Assembly: GCA_016712985.1 (NCBI GenBank)
Contig: JADJQA010000010.1
Coordinates: 1 to 64,000 of the forward strand
Direction: 5' to 3'
DNA length: 64,000 nt
Source of the DNA: Sulfuritalea sp.
GTDB lineage: Bacteria; Pseudomonadota; Gammaproteobacteria; Burkholderiales; Rhodocyclaceae
Positions 1 to 13,819 of the stretch are shown in pieces (the first letter of the stretch is position 1; each line of letters opens with the position of its first letter). The position numbers were made by a program, and so were the translations under genes. The notes under the pieces were generated by a model. It ran no database searches. It worked only from the letters and a program-made list of their open reading frames with translations, and was not told the origin of the DNA.

Positions 1-41
1 TTGACGCTGCGCGAGCCCATATCAATTCCAGCGGTAATCAT
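1..41 (-). CDS. Benzoyl-CoA reductase ATPase subunit, first 13 codons only
   Basis: Only the N-terminus lies in the window. It starts with an ATG at 41 read leftward and gives MITAGIDMGSRSV, then leaves the window. The 'GIDxGS' string is the phosphate-1 loop of the actin/HSP70/BcrA-BcrD-type ATPases that fire the electron activation step of ATP-dependent benzoyl-CoA reductase. An AGGAGG ribosome site lies 6 to 7 bases upstream. It follows the C and B subunit genes, matching the C-B-A-D order known in bcr, bzd and bad operons. Whether it is the A or the D subunit cannot be decided from 13 residues. Confidence 0.7.
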   Translation of the reverse strand, partial: MITAGIDMGSRSV

Positions 42-84
42 CTTGGATTCCTCCTGTAGATTCTCGTTTGCATGTCAAAAGCGC

Positions 85-1396
85 TCAGGCGGCCTGACGG
101 CGCAGACCCAGTTGCTCCATGAAGGCGTCAACCCGCGCCTGGACACGCACTTCGTCGAACTCGCGCTCATCGCCCATGTTGCCTTCGAAGGTCATTATCG
201 GCACCCCCGCCTTGGCGATGCCGCCGCGGTTCTCCATGATGCCGAGCGAGAGGCCTTCGCAGCCGCGGTTCAAGTGCAGCATGACGCCATCGACCTGCCA
301 TTCCTTGACGATGCGCAGCATCATCGCGGTCTTCAGACGTGGATCTGAAGAAGTGCTGCCACCGAAGTCGGATGACTTGTCGGCGGAACCGACCACTGCA
401 GGCCCGTCTGGTGTTCATTTTCGATCCTGGCTTGTTCGGCACGGGGCGGCTTGAGCCCAACTGCCATCCGGCTTGTCCTCCCAGATGCCTTCGAGGGCGA
501 AGGTGTAGAGCGAACCGATCGACACCGCGCCATAGGTCTCGAGGTAGCGAAAGATCTTGAGGAAGGACCAGGGCGGCTGCGTGTCGGACATCATGCGGCA
601 CTTCTCGTTGGGCACGGCGGCGATGCCGCGGGCCACGCGATCCCTTGACTTCCTCGTAGGGTTCGACGTGAAGTCGGCGCTACTTCTGCGAGGACTTCGA
701 CGGCGTCGCCAACACGACAGCGAGTGTTACATGTGACTACTCGTCGAGCGGCGCCGGCTTGGCCTTGTTCAGGGCGCAGATGTCGGCCCAACGACTGGTC
801 GAGCGCATTTCGTTCTTGACCGCCTTGATGAACTTTTCGTCATCGAACTTGCGTCCCGTGGATTTCTCCAGGAACTCGATGCCGTCGTGCAACTGGTTGG
901 TGACGTAGTCGAGGCGCGCCGCATTCATGTCCTTGTAGGGACCGACACCGACATCGACGTAGAACTGCGGCACCTTTTCCTGCAGCGCGACGTGCTGATA
1001 CCACTTCGAGTGCGAGCAGCAGATCCGTCTGGAAAGTACCAAGTCCGGTTGGGAAACGCTACCGTAGAGGTACTGGTCTATGTGCATGCCGCCCCAGTAA
1101 ATACGCATGGGAGCACAGATCACGGGCAAATCCGACCGACTCGGCGGCATCCATGCATTCCTTGGCGAATTTCTTGTCATGGGCGACGGCCGCCGCGTAG
1201 GGCTCGCCGGTCAGCGAATAGACGTCGCCTCGCCGAGGCCGGCCGGCAGCGCGTCGAGCGCCCAGGCGGAACCGGACCAGCGCAGACCGCCGTTGTCCTT
1301 GGCCTTGGCGTAGTTCGCGTAGTACTGTTCGCGCAGTTGTTTGGCCTTGCCCCACAGCTTTAGGGTCTCGCTCGGATACTTGTTCGGTGCATTCAT
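85..1396 (-). pseudogene. Benzoyl-CoA reductase subunit B (BcrB/BzdO type), broken by several frameshifts
   Basis: The B subunit of ATP-dependent benzoyl-CoA reductase helps bind substrate and the [4Fe-4S] cluster of the dearomatising module. The start MNAPNKYPSETLKLWGK at 1396 has a GGGAGAG ribosome site. The C-terminus, containing NRGCEGLSLGI and EGNMGDEREFDEVR, ends at 85. Recognisable B-subunit sequence runs through the whole interval but moves between all three frames: one frame to about 1220, a second to about 1080 (DKKFAKECMDAAESVGFARD), a third to a stop at 737, and further changes near 700-640 and 430-390. Stops at 737 and about 415 interrupt it. The gene is 17 bases after the C subunit gene. 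The breaks may be true decay, but other genes here suggest sequencing error. Confidence 0.75.
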
Positions 1397-1413
1397 CGTT
1401 CTCTCCCGTCAGT

Positions 1414-2552
1414 TCAGAACAGCTCTTCGTCGCTCATCGTTTCGAGGAAGGCCTCGATACGGATGCGGAAGGGGCCGATGGGGTTGGTAATGTCGAATTC
1501 CAGGAACAGCGTCGGAATGCCGTTGTCCTCAAGATGCTTTTTCAGATCTGGATAGTCACCCTCGTGCGGATCGCAGAACTTCTGCTGCAGGAAGATCGCC
1601 GCACGGGCGTTGAACTCCTTGGCCAGGCCGAGCACGTGATCGAAACGTGTGTGATTCGGGTAGTCCTTGGTCGGACAGGCCGGCCGATCGCAATAGCGGT
1701 CAGCGATCGCCTTGATCACGTCATCATCCGGCTTCGACTCGTTCCAGAAGTAGCGGGTGCCGGAACACTGATCGTCGATCACGATGGTTGATCCGACCGA
1801 CTCGACCATGTGCATGAAGGCAAGGTCATCGTTCTCCGAGCCGATGGTCATGAAGCGAACACCTTCCGGACGATTCAACTGACGCGTGGGCAGTGCGGCA
1901 AGCACCTTCTTCAGCAGTTCGTTGTGCTCCCGCTTGTCCACGAACTGCGCAGTGATCGAGGCATACAGCGCCTCGACGCCCGTGACCTGGGGATTGACTG
2001 CCTTTGCGGTACTCAAACAACTGACGCAACAGGCGGCGGTTTCATCGACCACCGCCAACGCCTCCTGAGCATCGCATCGGTCAGCTCCTTGCCGGTGAGC
2101 GCCTGCAGGAAAGTGCGGAAGGACTGGAGCTCGGCATGGTGGGCCTTGCGCGCATGCGGCGACTGCACGTCATTGGGCATCGGCACGTAGTAATCCCATT
2201 GCACGCTGGGAACATTGCTGCGCCAGGAACTGAAGGTCTGCCGATACTGGATGCAGGACTGCGTCAGGGTCACGCCCTCGGCGTAATCGAAGCGACCCAG
2301 CAGACCCTGAGCGAGGGAATCGCGGCAGAAGGGACAGAACATGCCGAAGATATGCGGTTCGGTGACGTTCTGCGGTTCGTGTGCGCCAAGCACGCGAACC
2401 GGAAGCATGCCGGCGGCGATCAGCAATTCTTCCGCGGTGTAGGTGCACATGGTTGCGACAACCTGTCCACCGGTACGTGCTTTCCAATCCCGTGCGTAGT
2501 CGTGGCGTTTCTCATACCAGTTTCTGAACTGGTCGAACAAACCATCAGCCAT
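1414..2552 (-). pseudogene. Benzoyl-CoA reductase subunit C (BcrC/BzdN type), frameshifted in the middle
   Basis: First gene of the leftward anaerobic operon. The subunit, together with B, forms the benzoyl-CoA-reducing module of class I reductase. The start at 2552 (MADGLFDQFRNWYEKR) was chosen because AAGGAG lies 7 bases upstream; the longer ORF start at 2588 has none. The N-terminal half has the family motif EPHIFGMFCPFCRD with the cluster-ligand cysteines, and the C-terminal half reads to 1414. Near 2060-1990 the reading frame changes three times within about 80 bases: LTDAMLRR, then ALAVVDET, then RRLLRQLFEYRK, then AVNPQVTGVEALYAS each lie in a different frame from the neighbouring segment. 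Corrected length is about 379 residues, normal for the family. Confidence 0.8.
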
Positions 2553-2665
2553 TGATGTCTCCTTATTGGTATCCGCTCTCCGTCGCACTACGTTCGGGAG
2601 TTAGCGCTCATTGGATGCGGAACTATTGTTCTGCAAATGAAACATAATTCACATCCGGTGAGCCG

Positions 2666-2694
2666 AGTATGGTTCAAATAATCGCCGGAGTCAA
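2666..2694 (-). promoter_or_regulatory. Predicted promoter of the benzoyl-CoA reductase operon
   Basis: Read leftward, TTGACT (2694-2689), a 17-base spacer and CATACT (2671-2666) make a sigma-70-like promoter pointing at the reductase C gene, with a leader of about 107 bases. A single TGCA half site lies just upstream at 2703-2706. An imperfect TGATA/TATCA inverted repeat with a 7-base spacer lies at 2726-2742; that spacing differs from a standard FNR box. Inference from sequence only. Confidence 0.45.
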
Positions 2695-2805
2695 GCCTTG
2701 TATGCAGTATTTTTCATGCTCTTCTTGATAGCATTTTTATCATTTAATATCCGATAGTTAAATATTTTTTCAACCACAAGTATCTTAGACCTAAAAAACT
2801 TTTCT

Positions 2806-2838
2806 TTGACATTGTTTAATATTCTGCACTATAGTGCA
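2806..2838 (+). promoter_or_regulatory. Promoter of the BzdR/BoxR-like regulator with overlapping TGCA-N6-TGCA operator
   Basis: TTGACA at 2806-2811, an 18-base spacer and TATAGT at 2830-2835 form a near-consensus promoter. A perfect TGCA-CTATAG-TGCA palindrome at 2825-2838 covers the -10 box. TGCA-N6-TGCA is the operator described for BzdR of Azoarcus, so the downstream regulator very likely represses its own transcription by blocking polymerase. TGTACA at 2845-2850 may be a further weak half site. Because the palindrome and -10 overlap the GTG at 2834, that upstream start is excluded for the regulator. Confidence 0.65.
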
Positions 2839-2887
2839 TATCACTGTACATTTAAACCAGCCTTTCCTTGCCACTGGGCAGACGCAG

Positions 2888-3823
2888 ATGGATACCACCC
2901 CAAAAGTCGAAATACATGTCCCGACGCGCTTCGTCGACGAATCGGTGGACACCGAATTCATTCAGGCGCTCGGCATCCGCGTCCGCGAATCCCGAGCTCG
3001 GCACGGCATGTCTCGCAAGGCGCTGGCCGTGAATGCGGAGGTTTCGGAACGCTATCTGGCACAGGTGGAGAGCGGCGAGACCAATCCATCCATCATCGTG
3101 CTGCGGCATGTCGCTCATGCGTTGGGAATATCGCTGATCGAGCTTCTGGAGCCGCAGCACAGTTCCCCCGAATATCGACTGATCGCCGGCTTTCTCGAAC
3201 AACTCTCTCCAGCCCGGCTCGAAGAGGCCCTGCTGCGCCTGATGCGCGATTTCGGCAACGAAGACGCCGCGCGCCGAAAGCGCATTGCACTGGTAGGCCT
3301 GCGCGGCGCCGGCAAGTCCAGCCTCGGCCGCGCTCTTGCCGCCGAGTTGTCCCTGCCCTTCTTGGAACTCAACAGTGCGATCGAGGCCGAAGCGGGCATG
3401 AACCTCAATGAGGTTTTCATGCTCTACGGCCAGCCCGGCTATCGCCGGCTTGAGCGGCGCTGTCTTGAAGGCTTCATTGGCCGGCATCAGAGCGCCGTCA
3501 TCACGGTCGGCGGCGGCATTGTTTCCGAGGCGGAAACCTTCAATCTGCTACTGATGAACTGCTTCACCGTCTGGGTCAAGGCGAGCCCCGAGGAACACAT
3601 GTCACGCGTCATCGCCCAGGGGGATTTCCGGCCCATGGAAGGTAGTACCGAGGCCATGGAAGACCTGCGCCGCATCCTGCGTGCCCGCGAATCGCTCTAC
3701 TCGAAAGCGGACTTCACGCTCGACACCACCGGGCGGCGGCCGGAAGAATGCCTTGCCCGGTTGCGCGAGGCCGTCACTGCACTGAAGCCAGCCAACACAA
3801 CACACGGAGAACCGAATGAATGA
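2888..3823 (+). CDS. boxR: BzdR/BoxR-like transcriptional regulator (XRE domain plus shikimate-kinase-like domain)
   Basis: Benzoyl-CoA-responsive repressor. Numbered from the ATG at 2888, the protein has 311 residues. An XRE helix-turn-helix spans about 27-88 (GMSRKALAVNAEVSERYLAQ), a linker about 90-130, and a shikimate-kinase-like effector domain about 131-300 with Walker A GLRGAGKS at 137-144. Known BzdR and BoxR proteins have this same architecture and use the kinase-like part to sense benzoyl-CoA. The 2834 start is rejected because the promoter and operator lie there. The gene sits between the divergent anaerobic reductase genes and boxC; its last 8 bases overlap the boxC start. One protein probably serves both pathways; boxR and bzdR cannot be told apart without a tree. 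Confidence 0.9.
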   Translation: MDTTPKVEIHVPTRFVDESVDTEFIQALGIRVRESRARHGMSRKALAVNAEVSERYLAQVESGETNPSIIVLRHVAHALGISLIELLEPQHSSPEYRLIAGFLEQLSPARLEEALLRLMRDFGNEDAARRKRIALVGLRGAGKSSLGRALAAELSLPFLELNSAIEAEAGMNLNEVFMLYGQPGYRRLERRCLEGFIGRHQSAVITVGGGIVSEAETFNLLLMNCFTVWVKASPEEHMSRVIAQGDFRPMEGSTEAMEDLRRILRARESLYSKADFTLDTTGRRPEECLARLREAVTALKPANTTHGEPNE

Positions 3824-5486
3824 TCCAGAAGCCTCCCGGCAGTCCATCACCTATGACACGCATCCCGATCGCTACAAGCACTGGCGCCTGACATTCGCAG
3901 GCCCGGTAGCCACACTCCATCTGGATATCGACGAAGACGGCGGCATCAAGCCCGGCTACAAGCTGAAGCTGAACTCGTATGACCTGGGTGTCGATATCGA
4001 ACTCCACGACGCGCTGCAGCGCATCCGCTTCGAGCATCCCGAAATCCGGAGCGTGGTCGTCACATCCGGCCGCGAGCGCATCTTCTGCTCTGGCGCCAAC
4101 ATCTTCATGTTGGGCCTGTCGACGCATGCATGGAAGGTGAATTTCTGCAAATTCACCAACGAAACGCGCAACGGTATCGAGGATTCCAGCCGCCACTCGG
4201 GGCTGAAGTTCATCGCCGCCTGCAATGGCACCACGGCCGGCGGCGGCTACGAACTGGCGCTCGCCTGTGACGAAATCATCCTGGTCGATGACCGTTCCTC
4301 CGCGGTGAGCCTTCCCGAAGTCCCGCTGCTCGGGGTGCTGCCTGGAACCGGCGGCCTGACCCGCGTCACCGACAAACGCCACGTCAGGCGCGACCATGCC
4401 GATGTGTTCTGCACCCTGACCGAGGGCATCCGCGCGGAGCGCGCCAAGGAATGGCGGCTGATCGACGACCATGCCAAACCCCAGCAGTTTGCCGCGAAGG
4501 TGAAGCAGCGCGCCGAAGATCTCGCCGCACAGAGTGACCGCCCTGCCGACGCAAAGGGCATACTTCTGCCCCCCGTCAAGCGCATCATCGACGGCGCCGG
4601 CTATCACTATGAAACCGTGGATGTGGCGATCGACCGCAAGGCGCGCCGGGCAACCCTGACCGTCGCCGCCCCTTCCTCCGGCGTTGCGAGCGACATCGAC
4701 GGGATCACTGCTGCCGGCGCGTCCTGGTGGCCGCTGCTGATGGCACGGGAGCTCGACGACGCTATCCTGATGTTGCGTACCAACGATCTGGAAATCGGCA
4801 CCTGGGTGCTGAAGACCAGCGGCGACGCCCAGCTCGTGCTGGATACCGACGCGGCGCTGGCGCGGCACCACCAGCACTGGTTCGTCCGCGAAGTGATCGG
4901 CATGCTGCGACGGACGCTGGCGCGCCTCGACGTCACGTCGCGCACCCTGATTGCGATGGTCGAGGGCGACACCTGCTTCGCCGGCACGCTAGCCGAACTG
5001 CTGCTTGCCGCGGACCGCAGCTACATGCTCTGCGTGCCTGACGATCTCCAGCAGGAAGCCAGTATCACGCTGTCCGAGATGAATTTCGGCAGCTACCCGA
5101 TGGTCAATGGCCGTTACCGCATCGCCGCCCGCTTCTATGAAGAGGAGGCGCCGATCGCCGCTGCCAGGGCGGCAGTCGGCAGACCGCTGGGAGCCAAGGA
5201 AGCTGCTGAGCTGGGTCTGGTAACCGCCACGCCGGACGACCTCGACTGGGAAGACGAGATCCGCATCGTTCTGGAAGAGCGCGCCAGCCTCTCGCCGGAC
5301 GCGCTGACCGCGATGGAAGCCAACCTTCGCTTCGGCCCCGGTGAAACCATGGAAACCCGCGTCTTTGGCCGGCTTTCGGCCTGGCAGAACTGGATTTTCA
5401 TCCGACCCAACGCGGTCGGCGAAACCGGCGCGCTGAAGGTCTTCGGCAGCGGCAACAAGGCCAAGTTCAACTGGGAACGCGTCTGA
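3816..5486 (+). CDS. boxC: 2,3-epoxybenzoyl-CoA dihydrolase / benzoyl-CoA-dihydrodiol lyase BoxC
   Basis: Ring-opening enzyme of the aerobic box pathway: it hydrolyses 2,3-epoxybenzoyl-CoA to 3,4-dehydroadipyl-CoA semialdehyde and formate. The product has 556 residues, the normal BoxC length, with two crotonase-like halves. The first carries SGRERIFCSGANIFMLG and NGTTAGGGYELALACDE (about 136-152), the oxyanion-hole region. The start ATG overlaps the regulator stop by 8 bases and has GGAG upstream, so translation is probably coupled to the regulator. A palindromic repeat follows the stop before boxB. The reading frame is intact. Confidence 0.95.
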   Translation: MNDPEASRQSITYDTHPDRYKHWRLTFAGPVATLHLDIDEDGGIKPGYKLKLNSYDLGVDIELHDALQRIRFEHPEIRSVVVTSGRERIFCSGANIFMLGLSTHAWKVNFCKFTNETRNGIEDSSRHSGLKFIAACNGTTAGGGYELALACDEIILVDDRSSAVSLPEVPLLGVLPGTGGLTRVTDKRHVRRDHADVFCTLTEGIRAERAKEWRLIDDHAKPQQFAAKVKQRAEDLAAQSDRPADAKGILLPPVKRIIDGAGYHYETVDVAIDRKARRATLTVAAPSSGVASDIDGITAAGASWWPLLMARELDDAILMLRTNDLEIGTWVLKTSGDAQLVLDTDAALARHHQHWFVREVIGMLRRTLARLDVTSRTLIAMVEGDTCFAGTLAELLLAADRSYMLCVPDDLQQEASITLSEMNFGSYPMVNGRYRIAARFYEEEAPIAAARAAVGRPLGAKEAAELGLVTATPDDLDWEDEIRIVLEERASLSPDALTAMEANLRFGPGETMETRVFGRLSAWQNWIFIRPNAVGETGALKVFGSGNKAKFNWERV

Positions 5487-5493
5487 CACAAGC

Positions 5494-5569
5494 TCGTCAT
5501 TCCGGCGCACGCCGGAATCCAGAAGTCCACGCAAAAGCTCCTGGATTCCGGCATTCGCCGGAATGACGA
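5494..5569. repeat. Palindromic dispersed repeat, GTCATTCC family, copy 1
   Basis: Two small hairpins facing each other: CGTCATTCCGGCG/CGCCGGAATCCAG at 5495-5522 and CTGGATTCCGGC/GCCGGAATGACG at 5540-5568, so the whole unit is also an inverted repeat. It fills the boxC-boxB spacer. A related copy lies at 54841-54910 between moeA and the M48 protease gene. This is typical of REP/MITE-like intergenic elements; it could also stabilise or attenuate the box transcript. Confidence 0.8.
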
Positions 5570-5606
5570 TAAAAGCAGCATCCCCAATCCCCCACAGGAG
5601 AGCACC

Positions 5607-7031
<1,425 letters not shown>

Positions 7032-7046
7032 AAAGTCATAACTCTT

Positions 7047-7150
7047 TCGACGCGACGCAGAGACGCAGAGAACGCAGAGAACGCAGAGGAAGGGCTCAGA
7101 TTCGCCGTCGGGGATTCTCTGCGTACTCTGCGTCTCTGCGAACTCTGCGA
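7047..7150. repeat. ACGCAGAG-type palindromic intergenic repeat, copy 1
   Basis: The left arm repeats ACGCAGAG four to five times (7053-7088) and the right arm carries the reverse complement CTCTGCGT/CTCTGCG (7116-7149), about 25 bases apart, so the RNA would fold into a long imperfect hairpin. It fills most of the boxB-boxA spacer. A second copy lies at 32550-32634 between odhB and lpd. Confidence 0.75.
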
Positions 7151-7191
7151 TTAGTGAGGTTTTCGCCTAACATCCGGCGCGAGGAATTAAC

Positions 7192-8444
7192 ATGACTACT
7201 GCCACCACCACTGCTGGAACGATCATGCGCCAGCACCTGATCGACCCCGAGATCTGCATTCGCTGCAACACCTGCGAGGAATCCTGCCCGGTTGGCGCGA
7301 TCAGCCACGACTCGCGCAACTACGTGGTCGACGCGGCGAAGTGCAAGTTTTGCCATAACTGCATCTCGCCCTGCCCCACCGGCGCCATCGACAACTGGCG
7401 CCACGTTCGGGCGGAAGCGCCCTATCCGCTGGCCGAGCAACTGCTGTGGGATACGCTGCCGGAGCAGGTCGCCGTGGAGGAAAGCCAGCCGACGGGAGCA
7501 GACAGTCCGGCGACGACGCTGCCCGACGACGTGGAACGAATTGCCGCGGCGGCCACATCCGGTCAGGGCGGCGTCGCCCCTCCGCCCTGGTCGGCCGCGC
7601 ATCCCTACGTGAATCTCTACTCGATCCAGAACCCGGCGGTGGCCACCGTCAGCGGCAACTTCCGCCTGACGGCCGAGGAAGCGTCGAGCGACATTCGCCA
7701 CATCGTGCTCGACTTTGGCAATGCCTCATTTCCGGTGCTCGAAGGCCAGACCATCGGCATCCTGGCGCCGGGGCTCGATGCCAGCGGCCGCTCGCACCAC
7801 GTGCGCCTTTACTCGGTAGCCAGCCCGCGCGACGGCGAGCGCCCCAAGTACAACAACCTCTCGCTGACCGTAAAGCGCGTCACCGAGGACCATGGGGGCA
7901 AGGAGGCGCAGGGTGTCGCCTCGAACTTCCTCTGCGACCTGAAGAAGGGCGACAAGGTCAACGTCGTCGGCCCCTACGGCACCAGCTTCCTGATGCCCAA
8001 CCATCCCGGCAGCAACCTGCTGATGATCTGCACCGGGACCGGGTCTGCGCCAATGAGGGCGATGACGGAACGCAGGCGGCGCAAATCCGTCCCCAACGAA
8101 GACGGCAAGCTGATGCTGTTCTTCGGCGCCCGCAGCGCCGCCGAGCTGCCCTACTTCGGTCCGCTGACGCGGCTGCCAAAAGAATTCATCGATATCCACC
8201 TGGCCTTTTCAAGAGTGCCCAGGCAACCCCGCCAGTATGTGCAGGACCTGATTCGCGCACGCGCCGCGGATGTCGCGGCATTGCTGCGCGACGAAAACAC
8301 TTATCTCTACCTCTGTGGTTTGAAGGGTATGGAAAAGGCGTTGACGAAGCCTTCAGTGAGGTCTGCCGCCGCCATGGCCTGGACTGGAAGGCGCTCCATG
8401 CCGAGTTGCTGCGGCAGGGACGTTATCACGTGGAAACCTATTGA
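7192..8444 (+). pseudogene. boxA: Benzoyl-CoA 2,3-epoxidase reductase subunit BoxA, one-base frameshift near the C-terminus
   Basis: Reductase that passes electrons from NADPH to BoxB. N-terminal two [4Fe-4S] ferredoxin motifs use Cys 22, 25, 28, 32 and Cys 51, 54, 57, 61. A linker of about 90 residues follows, then an FNR-type FAD/NADP module with RLYSVASPRDG (about 204) and GTGSAPMRAM (about 281). The frame 7192 starts (GAGG upstream) runs on to 8481 with a nonsense tail. At about 8335-8340 one G is missing in GGAAAAGGCG; adding it restores the expected end GVDEAFSEVCRRHGLDW...YHVETY, which stops at 8444. A homopolymer-length error is the simplest explanation. Confidence 0.9.
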
Positions 8445-8634
8445 CCACAGCGTGTGGTGCGAACGCGACGTGCGACGCTGACCTCCGGTCCGAGACACGG
8501 GGATGAGGCCAAAGTGTGCTGGCGCATTAAGCTCCGAAAGCAATAGAATCGCCGCTGGACCGGGGTGCCAGCACCGACGAAACTGCGTGGGCACAATCCG
8601 GCATTGCCGATCAATTTCGCGGAAGGACTCCACA

Positions 8635-9396
8635 ATGTACAAGCTTCTGACTGCCGCCGTCTCGATGGCCCTCGTTTCCTCGTTCGCGCTGGCCCAAGCA
8701 TCGGCCGACAAGAAATCTGGCATCGAGATCAAGGACTACCCAGGGAATACTCCACCCACCGAGAAGGTCGCGACCCTCAAGCTCAAGGGAGATGCCAAGG
8801 CAGGCCAGGCAGATTACAAGGCATATTGCGAAGCCTGTCACATGCCTACAGGAGGTGGGACTCCCGATGGCAGCATCCCGCAACTGGCGGGTCAGCACTC
8901 CAGCGTGGTGATCAAGCAACTGGCCGACATTCGATCCGGGCTGCGTTACAACCCCACGATGTATCCGTTTGCCAGGAAATTGCCCGATCCGCAGGCCATC
9001 GCCAACGTTGCGGCTTATATCGGAACCCTTTGCATCCCACTCGATTCCGGCAAGTATCAAGGCCCCGATGCGGCCAAGCAGGTCGCCGAAGGCAAGCGAC
9101 TGTACGAGAAGGAATGCGCCCAATGCCACCAACCGAACGGCGAGGGTCTGAAGGAGATGTTCTACCCGGTGCTCGCGGGCCAGCACTACCAGTACCTGCT
9201 GCGTCAGATGACCGAGATTCACGATGGAAAGCGCGTCGAAGTTCCCCCGGAAATGCTCAAGGTCATCACCAAATACAACAATGCCCAGTTGGCTGCCATC
9301 TCTGCCTATCAGGCGAGTCTGACCACCCCCGGCTCGATGCTGAGGTCGGGCGGGTCGATGTGCAAGACGGCGTCGGCGAAAGGCGGCAAGACGTAG
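8635..9396 (+). CDS. Periplasmic diheme cytochrome c (cytochrome c4/c553-like)
   Basis: A 253-residue secreted c-type cytochrome. A signal peptide (MYKLLTAAVSMALVSSFALA, cleavage near 22-24) is followed by two heme-binding motifs, CEACH at 65-69 and CAQCH at 161-165, with probable Met axial ligands downstream of each (NPTMYP and EMFYP/PPEML regions). The start at 8635 was chosen for the signal peptide and the GGAAGGA site upstream; the longer frame from 8503 lacks both. It follows boxA in the same direction after 190 bases and may have its own promoter (TAGAAT near 8550). A role in electron transfer to a terminal oxidase is general for this class; a link to the box pathway is only positional. 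Confidence 0.85.
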   Translation: MYKLLTAAVSMALVSSFALAQASADKKSGIEIKDYPGNTPPTEKVATLKLKGDAKAGQADYKAYCEACHMPTGGGTPDGSIPQLAGQHSSVVIKQLADIRSGLRYNPTMYPFARKLPDPQAIANVAAYIGTLCIPLDSGKYQGPDAAKQVAEGKRLYEKECAQCHQPNGEGLKEMFYPVLAGQHYQYLLRQMTEIHDGKRVEVPPEMLKVITKYNNAQLAAISAYQASLTTPGSMLRSGGSMCKTASAKGGKT

Positions 9397-10004
9397 TAGT
9401 GCAATCTGGCAAACGCTGGCTGGCAGGGACGGCAAGATTCGGGCCGTCGAGACGATCGAGCGCGGACACCGAAAGATGAAGCTGTTCCCGACTTACGCCC
9501 GGCGGAACGCTCCCTTGGCAAGCGGCACGGCATCGCCCGTCAATTCCTCCCGCGAAGCATCCACCGACCGCGTTGTTACCGCGTGAGTGCTGACCGCGCT
9601 GGCCCGCGCGTATTCAGATCGGATGTCGCCGCCTGCGCAGCCATTGTCGAAACAGTCGGCGCTGGCAAGACGGCGAGTCCGGATTGCAGCAATCCCTTCT
9701 CACGGCGTGTCGGGATCGCGCATCCGCGCGGGGATGTCACGCTGCGAATGCAGCAAGCGCCAGACATCGGGCGACGCAGCAGACGCTGGAGCGAAGGCCG
9801 ACGCGCACATCAGTGCGAGTGAAAGTCCAAGAGCAAAGCAAACACTTTCGGCTTCGCCGCGCGACGCTGTACCATCCGCAGCCGGAATCCCGGCCGGATC
9901 GTATCGAGCACCGAATCACGCGCAGGCGGAAGTTCCCGGCGGGGGCGCGGCGCGCTGGCGCCGGCGCGACGGCGCCGGGACAACACATTGATGGAGCACA
10001 AGGC
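9397..10004. other. 608-base stretch without a convincing gene
   Basis: No frame on either strand gives a recognisable protein. On the minus strand one frame holds a hydrophobic leader-like stretch (FALGLSLALMCASAFAPASA, about 9770-9830) followed, across a single stop near 9710, by a further open frame ending near 9497. This could be the remnant of a small secreted protein but there is no clear start. Weak GGAG before the helicase start at 10005 is the only site assigned here. Confidence 0.4.
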
Positions 10005-13787
<3,783 letters not shown>

Positions 13788-13819
13788 GCGGGCCGGCGCA
13801 GCCCTGACTCTGCGACCGA

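Noticed and set aside
2726..2742. FNR-type site upstream of the reductase operon
   Set aside because: The TGATA/TATCA arms are 7 bases apart instead of the 4-base centre of a normal FNR box, so it is mentioned only as a weak possibility.
7053..7150. CRISPR array from repeated ACGCAGAG units
   Set aside because: Units are 8-10 bases without spacers of constant length; the two arms are inverted, so it is a palindromic repeat.
9684..10004. Upstream extension of the helicase ORF by 107 codons
   Set aside because: No ribosome site or conserved sequence; composition resembles the non-coding stretch. ATG at 10005 fits better.
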